This document shows, one piece after another, positions 51,091 to 60,471 of a stretch of 64,000 nucleotides of DNA (position 1 is its first letter; the number at the start of each line of letters is the position of its first letter). A program made the position numbers and the translations under genes. The notes beneath the pieces were generated by a model. It saw only the letters and a program-made list of their open reading frames with translations. It was not told the origin of the DNA and searched no databases. The DNA lies in assembly GCF_000718305.1 (NCBI RefSeq), contig NZ_JOFQ01000007.1:186001-250000 (forward strand), read 5' to 3'. This DNA is from Streptomyces niger (GTDB taxonomy: Bacteria > Actinomycetota > Actinomycetes > Streptomycetales > Streptomycetaceae).

Positions 51091-52452
51091 ATGGACAAGC
51101 AGCAGGAGTTCGTGCTCCGCACGCTGGAGGAGCGCGACATCCGCTTCGTACGGCTGTGGTTCACCGATGTGCTCGGTTTCCTGAAGTCGGTCGCGGTGGC
51201 CCCCGCCGAGCTGGAGCAGGCCTTCGACGAGGGCATCGGCTTCGACGGTTCGGCCATCGAGGGCTTCGCGCGGGTCTACGAGTCCGACATGATCGCCAAG
51301 CCGGACCCGGGGACGTTCCAGATCCTGCCGTGGCGCGCGGAGGCCCCCGGCACCGCCCGGATGTTCTGCGACATCCTGATGCCGGACGGCTCCCCCTCCT
51401 ACGCCGACCCGCGCTACGTCCTCAAGCGGATTCTGGCCAAGACCTCCGACCTGGGGTTCACCTTCTACACCCACCCCGAGATCGAGTTCTTCCTGCTGAA
51501 GGACAAGCCGGTGGACGGCGGGCGGCCCACCCCCGCCGACTCCTCCGGCTACTTCGACCACACCCCGCAGAACGTCGGCATGGACTTCCGGCGCCAGGCG
51601 ATCACGATGCTGGAGTCGATGGGCATCTCGGTGGAGTTCAGCCACCACGAGGGCGCCCCGGGCCAGCAGGAGATCGACCTGCGCTACGCCGACGCGCTCT
51701 CGACGGCCGACAACATCATGACGTTCCGGCTGGTCATGAAGCAGGTCGCGCTGGAGCAGGGCGTGCAGGCGACCTTCATGCCGAAGCCGTTCTCGGAGTT
51801 CCCCGGCTCCGGCATGCACACCCACCTCTCGCTCTTCGAGGGCGACCGCAACGCCTTCCACGAGTCGGGCGCCGAGTACCAGCTCTCCAAGGTCGGCCGG
51901 TCCTTCATCGCGGGCCTGCTGCGGCACGCCGCCGAGACCTCCGCGATCACCAACCAGTGGGTGAATTCCTACAAGCGGATCTGGGGCGGCGCCAACCGCC
52001 CGGCGGGCGCCGGTGGTGAGGCCCCCTCGTACATCTGCTGGGGCCACAACAACCGCTCGGCACTGATCCGGGTCCCCATGTACAAGCCCGGCAAGATGGG
52101 TTCGACCCGGGTCGAGGTGCGCTCCATCGACTCCGGCGCCAACCCCTACCTGACGTACGCGGTGCTGCTCGCCGCCGGCCTCAAGGGCATCGAGGAGGGG
52201 TACGAACTCCCCGCCGGCGCCGACGACGACGTGTGGGCCCTGTCGGATGCCGAGCGGCGCGCGCTGGGCATCGAGCCGCTGCCGCAGAACCTCGGCGAGG
52301 CCATCTCCCTGATGGAGCGCAGCGAACTGCTCGCGGAGACCCTGGGCGAGCACGTCTTCGACTTCTTCCTCCGCAACAAGAAGCAGGAGTGGGAGGAGTA
52401 CCGCTCCGAGGTCACCGCCTTCGAGCTGCGCAAGATGCTGCCGGTGCTCTAG
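51091..52452 (+). CDS. glnA2: GlnA2-type glutamine synthetase-like enzyme
   Basis: This 453-residue GS-I family protein has the beta-grasp start (residues 1-100; GIGFDGSAIEGFARV), THPEIEFFLL with metal-binding Glu residues, GMHTHLSLF and the NRSALIRVP nucleotide loop. It matches GlnA2 of Streptomyces, which has been reported in S. coelicolor to glutamylate polyamines rather than make glutamine. In line with that, the adenylylation segment has Trp382 (DDVWALSDAERR) where regulated GS-I enzymes have Tyr (NLYDLPPEE). ATG 51091 follows AAGGA. A GlnR-like box lies upstream, and glnE follows 67 bp later. Confidence 0.88.
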   Translation: MDKQQEFVLRTLEERDIRFVRLWFTDVLGFLKSVAVAPAELEQAFDEGIGFDGSAIEGFARVYESDMIAKPDPGTFQILPWRAEAPGTARMFCDILMPDGSPSYADPRYVLKRILAKTSDLGFTFYTHPEIEFFLLKDKPVDGGRPTPADSSGYFDHTPQNVGMDFRRQAITMLESMGISVEFSHHEGAPGQQEIDLRYADALSTADNIMTFRLVMKQVALEQGVQATFMPKPFSEFPGSGMHTHLSLFEGDRNAFHESGAEYQLSKVGRSFIAGLLRHAAETSAITNQWVNSYKRIWGGANRPAGAGGEAPSYICWGHNNRSALIRVPMYKPGKMGSTRVEVRSIDSGANPYLTYAVLLAAGLKGIEEGYELPAGADDDVWALSDAERRALGIEPLPQNLGEAISLMERSELLAETLGEHVFDFFLRNKKQEWEEYRSEVTAFELRKMLPVL

Positions 52453-52519
52453 CGGCCTCCCGCGCGGTCCGTTCATCCGAAAAACCGATCCGGCAGGTTC
52501 TCCGAGAGGCAACCGCCCG

Positions 52520-55500
52520 ATGGCACTTCCCGCTCCGCAGGGACGGCGGAGCAGCACGTTCACCCGGCTGCTGCGGCACGGTTTCACCGATCCGCAGGCA
52601 GCCGGGGAGCTGCTGGACGCCCCCGAACTGTCTTCCGTACGGTCCGACTCGGTGCTCCTCGAAGCACTCGGGGCCACCGCCGATCCGGACCAGGCGCTCA
52701 GAGGCCTGGTCCGGCTGGTCGAGGCGCAGCCGGCGGGGGACCAGCAGCGGTTGTTGTCCACCCTGGTCACCGCCAAGCCGCTGCGGGACCGGCTGCTGGG
52801 CGTGCTGGGCGCCTCCGAGGCGCTCGCCGACCACCTCGTCCGGCACCCGGCGGACTGGGAGACGCTGGCCACGTACGAGTCGGCGGACCTGCACCCCACC
52901 ACGCCGGAGTTCGAGCAGGCGCTCGCCGAGGGCATCTGGGGCGACCGGGGCGCCGGCCTCAGCCGCGAGGACGCGCTGCGGGCCACGTACCGCCGGGCAC
53001 TGCTGGGCATCGCGGCCCGTGACGTGTGCGGCACGACGGACGTGGCGGAGACCGCGGCGGAGCTCGCGGACCTGGCCACGGCCACGGTGCGGGCCGCGCT
53101 GGAGATCGCCTCCGAGGAGCAGCCCGGGGACGCGGCCGTCAGCCGGCTCGCCGTCATCGGCATGGGCAAGTGCGGCGGCCACGAGCTGAACTACGTCTCC
53201 GACGTGGACGTCATCTTCGTCGCCGAACCGAAGGACGGCGTCGAGGAGTCCGACGCGATGCGGGCCGCCACCCGGCTCGCCGCGCGCATGATGCGGGTCT
53301 GCTCCGACGTCACCCCCGAGGGCACGATCTGGCCCGTCGACGCCAACCTCCGCCCCGAGGGCCGCAACGGCCCCCTCGTCCGCTCCCTCAGCAGCCACCT
53401 CGCGTACTACCAACGCTGGGCGAAGACCTGGGAGTTCCAGGCGCTGCTGAAGGCCCGCCCGATGGCCGGCGACCCGCAGCTCGGGCAGGAGTACGTCGAC
53501 GCCGTCACCCCGCTGGTCTGGCAGGCCGCCGAGCGCGAGAACTTCATCGCCGACGTCCGCCAGATGCGCCGCCGGGTCGTCGCCAACATCCCCGCCGCCC
53601 AGGTCGACCGCGAGCTCAAGCTCGGCCCCGGCGGGCTGCGGGACGTGGAATTCGCCGTGCAGCTGCTGCAGTTGGTGCACGGCCGCAGCGACGCCACGCT
53701 GCGCAGCGCCACCACGCTCGACGCGTTGAAGGCGCTCGCCGCCGGCGGGTACGTCGGCCGGCAGGACGCCACCGCGCTGGACGCGGCCTACCGCTTCCTG
53801 CGCACCCTGGAGCACCGCATCCAGCTGCACAAGCTGCGCCGTACGCATCTGATGCCGGAGGAGGACCACGAGCTGCGCCGGCTCGCCCGCTCGCTCGGCA
53901 TGCGCACCGAGCCGGTCGACACCCTCCGCAAGGAGTGGCGGTGGCACGCGCGCGAGGTGCGCCGGCTGCACGAGAAGCTGTTCTACCGCCCGCTGCTGGA
54001 CGCCGTCGCCGTGCTGGAGCCGGGCGAGATCCGGCTCTCCGCGAAGGCCGCCGGGCAGCGCCTGGAGGCACTGGGCTACGAGGACCCGGTCGCCGCGCTG
54101 CGCCACCTGGAGGCGCTGGCCTCCGGCGTCACCCGCAAGGCCGCCATCCAGCGGACCCTGCTGCCGGTGCTGCTGGGCTGGTTCGCCGACTCCGCCGATC
54201 CGGATGCCGGGCTGCTGGGCTTCCGCAAGGTCTCCGACGCGCTCGGCAAGACCCCTTGGTACCTCCGGTTGCTGCGCGACGAGGGCGCGGCCGCCGAGAA
54301 CCTCGCCCGCGTGCTGTCCGCCGGGCGGCTCGCCCCCGACCTGCTGCTGCGCGCCCCCGAAGCGGTCGCGCTGCTCGGCGCGCCCGACGGGCTGAAGCCG
54401 CGCGGCCGGGCCGCGCTGGAGCAGGAGGTGCTGGCCGCCGTCGGCCGCGCGGACGGCGCGGAGCAGGCGGTGGCGGCGGCCCGCGGGGTGCGCCGCCGCG
54501 AGCTGTTCCGTACCGCGGCCGCCGACCTGATCGGCGCGTACGGCACGGAGTCCAGCCCGGCGGAGGAGGACCACGGGCAGGCGGTGGACGCGGTGGGCTC
54601 GGCGCTGTCCGACCTGAACGCGGCGACGATCGCGGGCGCGCTGCGGGCCGCGGTGCGCGAGCAGTGGGGCGACACCCTGCCGACCCGCTTCACCGTGATC
54701 GGCATGGGTCGCTTCGGCGGGCACGAGCTGAACTACGGCTCGGACGCGGACGTGCTGTTCGTGCACGAGCCGCGCGAGGGCGCCGACGAGCAGGAGGCCG
54801 CCAAGGCGGCGTTCGCGGTGGCCAACGAAATGCGCCGGCTGCTGCAGCTGCCCTCCTCCGACCCGCCGCTGATGATCGACGCGGACCTGCGCCCGGAGGG
54901 CAAGACCGGGCCGCTGATCCGCACGCTCGCCTCGTACGCCGCGTATTACCGCCGCTGGTCGCTGACCTGGGAGGCGCAGGCGCTGCTGCGGGCCGAGCCG
55001 GTCGCGGGCGACGCCGAGGTCGGGCAGCGGTTCATCGAGCTGGCGGACCCGCTGCGCTACCCGCGCGAGGGGCTGCGCGAGGACGCGGTACGCGAGATCC
55101 GCCGGCTCAAGGCGCGCATGGAGTCCGAGCGGCTGCCGCGCGGCGCCGACCCGACGATGCACACCAAGCTGGGGCGCGGCGGCCTGAGCGACGTGGAGTG
55201 GACCGTCCAGCTGCTCCAGATGCGGCACGGCCACGAGTTGCCGGAGCTGCGCACCACCCGCACCCGGGTGGCGCTGGCCGCGGCGCGCGAGGCCGGGCTG
55301 ATCGGCGCGGACGACGCGCGGACGCTGGACGAGGCGTGGGTGCTGGCCACGCGCGTGCGGAACGCGGTGATGCTGGTACGCGGCCGGCCCGGCGACACCT
55401 TCCCCGGCGATGCCCGGGAGCTGGCCGCGGTGGGGCGCTACCTCGGGTACGAGGAGGGGCACGTCGGGGAGATGCTGGACGACTACCGGCGGACCACGCG

Positions 55501-55543
55501 GCGGGCGCGCGGCGTGGTGGAGGAGTTGTTCTACGGGGCGTGA
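52520..55543 (+). CDS. glnE: Glutamine synthetase adenylyltransferase/deadenylase
   Basis: This 1007-residue bifunctional GlnE adds AMP to, and removes it from, glutamine synthetase. Two nucleotidyltransferase cores are visible: GMGKCGGHELNYVSDVDVIF near residue 215 (removal half) and GMGRFGGHELNYGSDADVLF near 730 (addition half). Each is followed by a helical domain with DVEFAVQLLQLVHG or DVEWTVQLLQMRHG. Its substrate is the housekeeping GlnA, encoded elsewhere; the adjacent GlnA2 lacks the target Tyr. It overlaps the convergent TetR gene by 13 bp. Confidence 0.95.
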   Translation: MALPAPQGRRSSTFTRLLRHGFTDPQAAGELLDAPELSSVRSDSVLLEALGATADPDQALRGLVRLVEAQPAGDQQRLLSTLVTAKPLRDRLLGVLGASEALADHLVRHPADWETLATYESADLHPTTPEFEQALAEGIWGDRGAGLSREDALRATYRRALLGIAARDVCGTTDVAETAAELADLATATVRAALEIASEEQPGDAAVSRLAVIGMGKCGGHELNYVSDVDVIFVAEPKDGVEESDAMRAATRLAARMMRVCSDVTPEGTIWPVDANLRPEGRNGPLVRSLSSHLAYYQRWAKTWEFQALLKARPMAGDPQLGQEYVDAVTPLVWQAAERENFIADVRQMRRRVVANIPAAQVDRELKLGPGGLRDVEFAVQLLQLVHGRSDATLRSATTLDALKALAAGGYVGRQDATALDAAYRFLRTLEHRIQLHKLRRTHLMPEEDHELRRLARSLGMRTEPVDTLRKEWRWHAREVRRLHEKLFYRPLLDAVAVLEPGEIRLSAKAAGQRLEALGYEDPVAALRHLEALASGVTRKAAIQRTLLPVLLGWFADSADPDAGLLGFRKVSDALGKTPWYLRLLRDEGAAAENLARVLSAGRLAPDLLLRAPEAVALLGAPDGLKPRGRAALEQEVLAAVGRADGAEQAVAAARGVRRRELFRTAAADLIGAYGTESSPAEEDHGQAVDAVGSALSDLNAATIAGALRAAVREQWGDTLPTRFTVIGMGRFGGHELNYGSDADVLFVHEPREGADEQEAAKAAFAVANEMRRLLQLPSSDPPLMIDADLRPEGKTGPLIRTLASYAAYYRRWSLTWEAQALLRAEPVAGDAEVGQRFIELADPLRYPREGLREDAVREIRRLKARMESERLPRGADPTMHTKLGRGGLSDVEWTVQLLQMRHGHELPELRTTRTRVALAAAREAGLIGADDARTLDEAWVLATRVRNAVMLVRGRPGDTFPGDARELAAVGRYLGYEEGHVGEMLDDYRRTTRRARGVVEELFYGA

Positions 55544-56154
55544 GCCGGGCCGGTTCGCAACAGTTCCCGGCAGTGGCCGAGGAAACCGGTCAGGGTCAGG
55601 TCGAAGGCCCGGTCGGCGCGGGCCGGGCCGGTGACGGCCTGAGCAGCGGCGAGCCGGGGCACGTCCGGGCCCGCGCTGACGTCCCACATCGTGTCCGGGG
55701 CCGACATGTCCAGGGCCGAGCCCAGGACGATGTTGTCCAGGCCGGTGACGATCGGCAGGACGAGCGCCGGATCGAAGCCCGCGGCCAGCAGCAGCCCGGC
55801 CACGGTCTCGTACTGTGCGAGCACCCGCGGCGCGCGCACCGGTGCGGTCATGAGCATCGGGATGGTCCGCGGGTGGGCGGCGAACGCCGCGCGGTAGGAG
55901 CGCGCCCAGTTCTCCAGGGCCACGTCCCAGTCCACGCCGGCGAGCGTGCCGGGGTCGATCGCGTCGGTGACCCGCTCCCGCAGCAGTTCGATCACGCCGG
56001 CCCGGCCGTCCACGTGGTGGTACACCGAGGCGGTCTGCACGCCGAGTCGGCGGGCCACCTCCGGCACGCTGAAGTCGCCCGTCTCGTCGACGAGTTCGAG
56101 CGCCGTCGCACCGATGCGCTCCCGGTCCAGCAGGGCCTTCCGCGGCCGCCCCAT
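55531..56154 (-). CDS. TetR-family regulator of the APC permease locus
   Basis: This 207-residue repressor starts GRPRKALLDRERIG and has VARRLGVQTASVYHHVDGRA as its helix-turn-helix. The C-terminal half is of the TetR_C_11 kind found with tetracycline-type and other regulators. ATG 56154 follows GGGAGA. It is divergent from an amino-acid permease across a 161-bp spacer with a near-perfect operator. It therefore probably represses the permease-amidohydrolase pair and itself. Confidence 0.85.
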   Translation of the reverse strand: MGRPRKALLDRERIGATALELVDETGDFSVPEVARRLGVQTASVYHHVDGRAGVIELLRERVTDAIDPGTLAGVDWDVALENWARSYRAAFAAHPRTIPMLMTAPVRAPRVLAQYETVAGLLLAAGFDPALVLPIVTGLDNIVLGSALDMSAPDTMWDVSAGPDVPRLAAAQAVTGPARADRAFDLTLTGFLGHCRELLRTGPAHAP

Positions 56155-56210
56155 CTTTGATCTCCCGCCCGTGAGGTCTTCCGGAATCGTACGGCGGCGA
56201 CTACATTGCC

Positions 56211-56234
56211 GAAAACCGAAAGGCTTTAGGTTTC
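56211..56234. promoter_or_regulatory. TetR-type operator between the TetR and permease genes
   Basis: AACCGAAAG-G-CTTTAGGTT (56214-56232) is an inverted repeat with 8 of 9 matching pairs. It extends to GAAAACC and GGTTTC arms. It lies 57 bp before the TetR ATG and 82 bp before the permease ATG. Confidence 0.65.
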
Positions 56235-56315
56235 GCCGCGGTCGCGCTGCCGTTCCACCCACGTACGTGCCGGACCGCTCCACCCCTCTCCCGCAGCAGA
56301 AGGGCAGCAGAGCGC

Positions 56316-57881
56316 ATGACCGCAGAGTCCGGGGCCCGCAACGGGGCACCGCAGCACACCGCACCACCACCCGCCGAGGGCGCCCCCGCGCTGCGCACGG
56401 GCACCCTCGGCGTCGCCGACATCGCCTTCTTCGTGGTCTCCGCCGCGGCCCCGCTCACCGTCATGGCCGGCGTCGCGCCGCTGGCCATCGGCATCGGCGG
56501 CATCGGCGCGCCGGTCGGCTACCTCCTCGCCGGCGCCACCCTCGCCCTCTTCGCGGTCGGCTTCACCGCGATGACCCGGCACGTCCGGCACGGCGGCGGC
56601 TTCTACGCGTTCATCACCCGGGGCCTCGGCCGCCCGGCCGGCTTCGGCGCCGCCACGCTGGCCCTGCTCGCCTACAACGGCATGCAGATCGGCGTCTACG
56701 GCCTGCTCGCCACCGGCACCCAGGACGCGCTGGCGGCGCTGTGGGGGATCCACGTGCCCTGGCAGCCGATCGCGCTCGGCGGCGTCTTCGTCATCTGGTA
56801 CCTGGGCTACCGGTCCATCGACTTCGGCGCGAAGGTCCTCGGCGTCCTGCTCGTCGCCGAGACCGGCATCCTCGTCCTGCTGGCCGGCGGAGTGCTGCTG
56901 CACGGCGGCGCGGACGGCCTCGCGCTGGACTCCTTCACGCCCGGCAGCGTCCTCGTGCCCGGCACCGGCGCCGTCCTGGCCTTCGCCTTCGCCGCCTTCA
57001 CCGGCTTCGAGTCCACCGCCATCTACCGCCGCGAGGCCCGCGATCCGGGCCGCACCGTCCCGCGCGCCACCTACATCGCCGTCGGCTTCCTCGGCCTCTT
57101 CTACGCGTTCAGCGTCTGGATCGTCATCCAGGCGTTCGGCGGCACGAAGGTCCTCAAGGCGGTGGCCACCGACCCGGCGGGCCTCTTCTTCACCGCGACC
57201 ACGCACTACGTCGGGGCCTGGGCCGCCGACCTGATGCACGTCTTCATCGTGACCAGCATCCTCGCCTCCCAGCTGGCCTTCCACAACGCAATCAACCGCT
57301 ACGGGCTCTCGCTGTCCCAGGAAGGCGTCCTGCCGCCCCTTCTCGGCCGGGTGCACCCCGAGCACCGCTCCCCGTACGTCGCCGGGGCGCTGCAGAGCGT
57401 CCTCGCGCTGCTGGTCGTCGCGGGCTTCGCGCTCGCCGGCGCCGACCCGTACCACCAGCTCCTGCTGTGGATGAACACCCCCGGCATGCTCGGCCTGTTG
57501 ACGCTCCAGGCGCTCACCGCCGTGGCGGTGCCCTGCTTCTTCCGCCGCATCCGGCACACGGAGGGCCGCTGGCGCACCCGGTTCGCACCGGCCGCCGCCA
57601 CCGTGCTGATGGCGGGCGCGCTCTGGCTGGTCATCGCCAAGATCGGGCTGATGACGGCGGCGCCGTTCGGCACCAACGCCGTGCTGGTCCTCACGGTCCC
57701 CGCCGCCTTCGCGATCGGCGTACTGATCGCCCTGCGGATCCGCCGCAGCCGCCCCCGGGTGTACGCGGAGTTCGCCGCCGAGCCGCCCGAGCCGCCCGAG
57801 CCGTCCGAGCCGTTCGAGCCGTCCGAGCCGTTCGAGCCGTCCGAGCCGTCCGTGCACGCGCCGTCCGCCGCGCCCGACTGA
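56316..57881 (+). CDS. APC-family amino-acid/polyamine permease
   Basis: This 521-residue permease has twelve membrane segments. The start helix VADIAFFVVSAAAPLTVMAG and helix 6 FAFAAFTGFESTAIYRREARD are typical of the APC family, which imports amino acids or amines. Residues 489-512 are eight Glu-Pro-X triplets (EPP, EPS, EPF). A TetR operator lies upstream and the amidohydrolase gene follows 52 bp later. Import of an amide or amine followed by hydrolysis is likely, but the substrate is unknown. Confidence 0.85.
   Translation: MTAESGARNGAPQHTAPPPAEGAPALRTGTLGVADIAFFVVSAAAPLTVMAGVAPLAIGIGGIGAPVGYLLAGATLALFAVGFTAMTRHVRHGGGFYAFITRGLGRPAGFGAATLALLAYNGMQIGVYGLLATGTQDALAALWGIHVPWQPIALGGVFVIWYLGYRSIDFGAKVLGVLLVAETGILVLLAGGVLLHGGADGLALDSFTPGSVLVPGTGAVLAFAFAAFTGFESTAIYRREARDPGRTVPRATYIAVGFLGLFYAFSVWIVIQAFGGTKVLKAVATDPAGLFFTATTHYVGAWAADLMHVFIVTSILASQLAFHNAINRYGLSLSQEGVLPPLLGRVHPEHRSPYVAGALQSVLALLVVAGFALAGADPYHQLLLWMNTPGMLGLLTLQALTAVAVPCFFRRIRHTEGRWRTRFAPAAATVLMAGALWLVIAKIGLMTAAPFGTNAVLVLTVPAAFAIGVLIALRIRRSRPRVYAEFAAEPPEPPEPSEPFEPSEPFEPSEPSVHAPSAAPD
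57780..57851 (+). repeat. In-frame 9-bp repeat at the permease C-terminus
   Basis: Eight 9-bp units with GAGCCG plus a varying codon (CCC, TCC or TTC) encode EPP/EPS/EPF triplets. Such an extended Pro-Glu tail is probably a cytoplasmic, unstructured segment. Confidence 0.85.
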
Positions 57882-57933
57882 CCGGCCGTCGCCCGTACCG
57901 ACCCCGTATCGCCCCTCCCGTAAGGAGACCCCC

Positions 57934-59562
57934 GTGTCCCAGCCCGTCACCGCCGCCGACACCGTCCTGACCGGCGCCCGCGTCCGCACGCTCGACCCGG
58001 AACGGCCCTGGGCCTCCGCCGTCGCGGTCAAGGACGGGCTGATCACGGCCGTCGGCGAGGAGCGCGACGCACGGGACTGGCGCGGCGCGCACACCGAGGT
58101 GATCGACCTGGCCGGGGCGACCCTCACCCCCGGCCTGGTCGACGGGCACAGCCACCCGGTCTGGGGCGTGGAGATGTCCACCGGGCTCGACCTCTCCGGC
58201 TGCCGCGACCTGGCCGGGCTGCGGGAGGCGCTGGCCGGTGCGGCGCGCGCGGCCGGCCCCGGCGGCTGGGTCCTGGCGTGGGGCCTGGACCACAACGTCT
58301 TCGGCGGCCGGCCCGTGCACCGCGAGCTGATCGAGCCCGCGCTCGGCGGGGTGCCCGCCTTCATCCGGCTGTACGACGGGCACTCCGCGCTGGCCAGCGG
58401 GCCCGCGCTGGCCGCCGCGAAGATCGACGGGCCGCGCGCCTTCGACCAGCGGGCCGAGGTCGTCTGCGACGCCGACGGGCAGCCCACCGGACACCTCGTC
58501 GAGCACGCCGCCATGGATCTGATGGGCCCGGTGCTGCCCCGCCCGACGGCCGCCGAACGGCGCGCCCGGCTGCTCACCCTGCTCGGCGACATGGCCGCCA
58601 CCGGCCTGACCGGCGCGCACGTCATGGACCTGGAGAGCACCGACGCCCTGGACCTGCTCGCCGGTATCGAGGACGGCGGCGACCTTCCCGTACGGCTGCG
58701 GATCGCCCCCTGGTGCATGCCCGGCGCGGACACCGGGACGCTGGACGAGCTGATCGCCCTGCAGCGCCGGGCCGGGCGGCGCTGGCGGGTGGGCGGCGTG
58801 AAGTTCTTCATGGACGGCACCGTCGAGGGCGGCACCGCCTGGCTGGAACACGCCGACTGCCACGGCCAGGGCACCGAGGCGTTCTGGCCCGATCCCGCCG
58901 CGTACACCCGCGCCGTCCACCACCTCGCCCGGGCCGGCGTACGGACCGCCACGCACGCCATCGGCGACGCCGCGGTCCGGCACGTGCTGGACACCGTCGA
59001 GGCGCTGGGCGACCCGGGGCAGCGCGGGCTCCACCGCATCGAGCACATCGAGACCGTGCCGGACGCGCAGCTGCCGCGCTTCGCCGCGCTCGGGGTGACC
59101 GCCTCGATGCAGCCCACCCACACCGCGTACACCCGCGCCGACCACACCGACGAGTGGTCCAAGCGGGTGGGCGAGGAGCGCGCCGGCCGGGCCTGGCGGT
59201 GCCGGGACCTGCGGGACGCGGGCGCCGTCCTGGTCCTCGGCTCCGACTGGCCGATCGCCCACTACGACCCGCGGGGCGTGCTCGCCACTGCCCGGCTGCG
59301 CCGCCCCGCCGGCGCGCCGGACACCGCGCCGGTCACCGTCGAGCAGGCGCTCACCGGCGAGATGGCGCTGGAGGGCTGCACCTCGCATGCCGCGCTCGCG
59401 GCGGGCGAGGAGGCGTACGCGGGACGTATCGCGCCCGGCTTCCGGGCCGACCTCACCGCGCTGGGGGTGGACCCGGTGACGGCGCCGGCCGACGAGGTGG
59501 GGGAGGCGCCGGTGGCGCTCACCATGACCGGTGGCGTCGTCGTCCACCGCGCCGTGGGCTGA
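57934..59562 (+). CDS. YtcJ-like amidohydrolase
   Basis: This 542-residue metal-dependent hydrolase has LTPGLVDGHSHPVWG (the HxH motif, about residue 70). It continues with VKFFMDGTVEGGTAWL, IGDAAVRHVLDTVEALG (His), HRIEHIETV and GSDWPIAHYDPR (Asp). The layout is that of YtcJ/predicted N-substituted formamide deformylase enzymes, with a C-terminal barrel-closing segment. GTG 57934 follows AAGGAG. It is probably cotranscribed with the permease. The substrate is unknown, but an imported amide fits. Confidence 0.87.
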   Translation: MSQPVTAADTVLTGARVRTLDPERPWASAVAVKDGLITAVGEERDARDWRGAHTEVIDLAGATLTPGLVDGHSHPVWGVEMSTGLDLSGCRDLAGLREALAGAARAAGPGGWVLAWGLDHNVFGGRPVHRELIEPALGGVPAFIRLYDGHSALASGPALAAAKIDGPRAFDQRAEVVCDADGQPTGHLVEHAAMDLMGPVLPRPTAAERRARLLTLLGDMAATGLTGAHVMDLESTDALDLLAGIEDGGDLPVRLRIAPWCMPGADTGTLDELIALQRRAGRRWRVGGVKFFMDGTVEGGTAWLEHADCHGQGTEAFWPDPAAYTRAVHHLARAGVRTATHAIGDAAVRHVLDTVEALGDPGQRGLHRIEHIETVPDAQLPRFAALGVTASMQPTHTAYTRADHTDEWSKRVGEERAGRAWRCRDLRDAGAVLVLGSDWPIAHYDPRGVLATARLRRPAGAPDTAPVTVEQALTGEMALEGCTSHAALAAGEEAYAGRIAPGFRADLTALGVDPVTAPADEVGEAPVALTMTGGVVVHRAVG

Positions 59563-59565
59563 GCC

Positions 59566-60435
59566 TCAGGCGCCCGACGGGCTCGGTTCCGACGGACGGG
59601 TCGGGGCCGGGCCCGGCCGGGGCAGCCGGGAGAGCGAGGCGCCGTACCAGAGGCGGGCGACCGTGAACGCGAAGGCCAGGCAGAGCACGCCGCCCACCGC
59701 GTCCAGCCAGAAGTGGTTGGCGGTGGAGATGATCACCACCAGGGTCAGCACCGGGTACAGGACGCCCAGCACCCGCGCCCAGCGGGCCCGGGCCAGCAAC
59801 GCGATGGTGATGCCGCACCACAGGGACCAGCCGATGTGCATCGACGGCATCGCCGCGTACTGGTTGGACATGCTGGCCAGGTTGCCCGAGGCCATCGAGC
59901 CCCACGTGTCGTGCACCAGCACGGTGTCGATGAAATCGCCGCCCGGCATCAGGCGGGGCGGCGCGAGGGGGAAGAAGTAGTAGCCGAGCAGGGCGACCGC
60001 GGTGGTGAGGAAGAGGACCAGCCGGGCGGCGGCGTAGCGGCCGGGATGCCGGCGGTAGAGCCAGACCAGGACGCCGACGGTGACGATGAAGTGCAGCGTG
60101 GCGTAGTAGTAGTTCATCGCCACGATCAGCCACGTCACGGCGTTCATCGCGTGGTTGACGGTCTGCTCGACGGCGATGCCGATGCTGTGCTCGATGCGCC
60201 ACACCCAGTCGGCGTTTCTCAGCGCCTCGGCCTTCTGCTCGGGCACGGCGTTGCGGATCAGGGAGTACGTCCAGTAGCTGACCGCGATCAGCAGGATCTC
60301 GAACCAGAGTCGAGGTCTGGCCGCGCCGCGCACCCGGGCCGCGGCCACCCGCTCGCGCGCCGGTACGGTGCGCTGCGATGGGGGCGGCGGTGCGCTTCTC
60401 CGGCCTTCCAGAATCCTCGCCTTGGCATCACCCAT
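59566..60435 (-). CDS. PAP2-family membrane phosphatase (inositol-phosphoceramide-synthase-like)
   Basis: This 289-residue protein has six membrane segments after a 45-residue basic head. The PAP2 motifs are PSMHIGWSLWCG and STANHFWLDAVGG, whose His residues act in phosphoryl transfer; the upstream Lys/Arg motif is LAPPRLMPGGDF. The AMPSMHIGWS form is that of the Aur1/IPC-synthase-like branch, so it may act on lipid-linked phosphates. ATG 60435 lies 6 nt after AACTGT without a ribosome site, so it may be leaderless. It stands alone, 3 bp from the amidohydrolase stop (convergent). Confidence 0.82.
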   Translation of the reverse strand: MGDAKARILEGRRSAPPPPSQRTVPARERVAAARVRGAARPRLWFEILLIAVSYWTYSLIRNAVPEQKAEALRNADWVWRIEHSIGIAVEQTVNHAMNAVTWLIVAMNYYYATLHFIVTVGVLVWLYRRHPGRYAAARLVLFLTTAVALLGYYFFPLAPPRLMPGGDFIDTVLVHDTWGSMASGNLASMSNQYAAMPSMHIGWSLWCGITIALLARARWARVLGVLYPVLTLVVIISTANHFWLDAVGGVLCLAFAFTVARLWYGASLSRLPRPGPAPTRPSEPSPSGA

Positions 60436-60471
60436 AGTGCGACAGTTTGCCAGAAACCGGGATAGAGCGGA

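Noticed and set aside
52412..55687. Open frame of 1091 codons on the minus strand
   Set aside because: Antisense shadow of glnE; low-complexity product.
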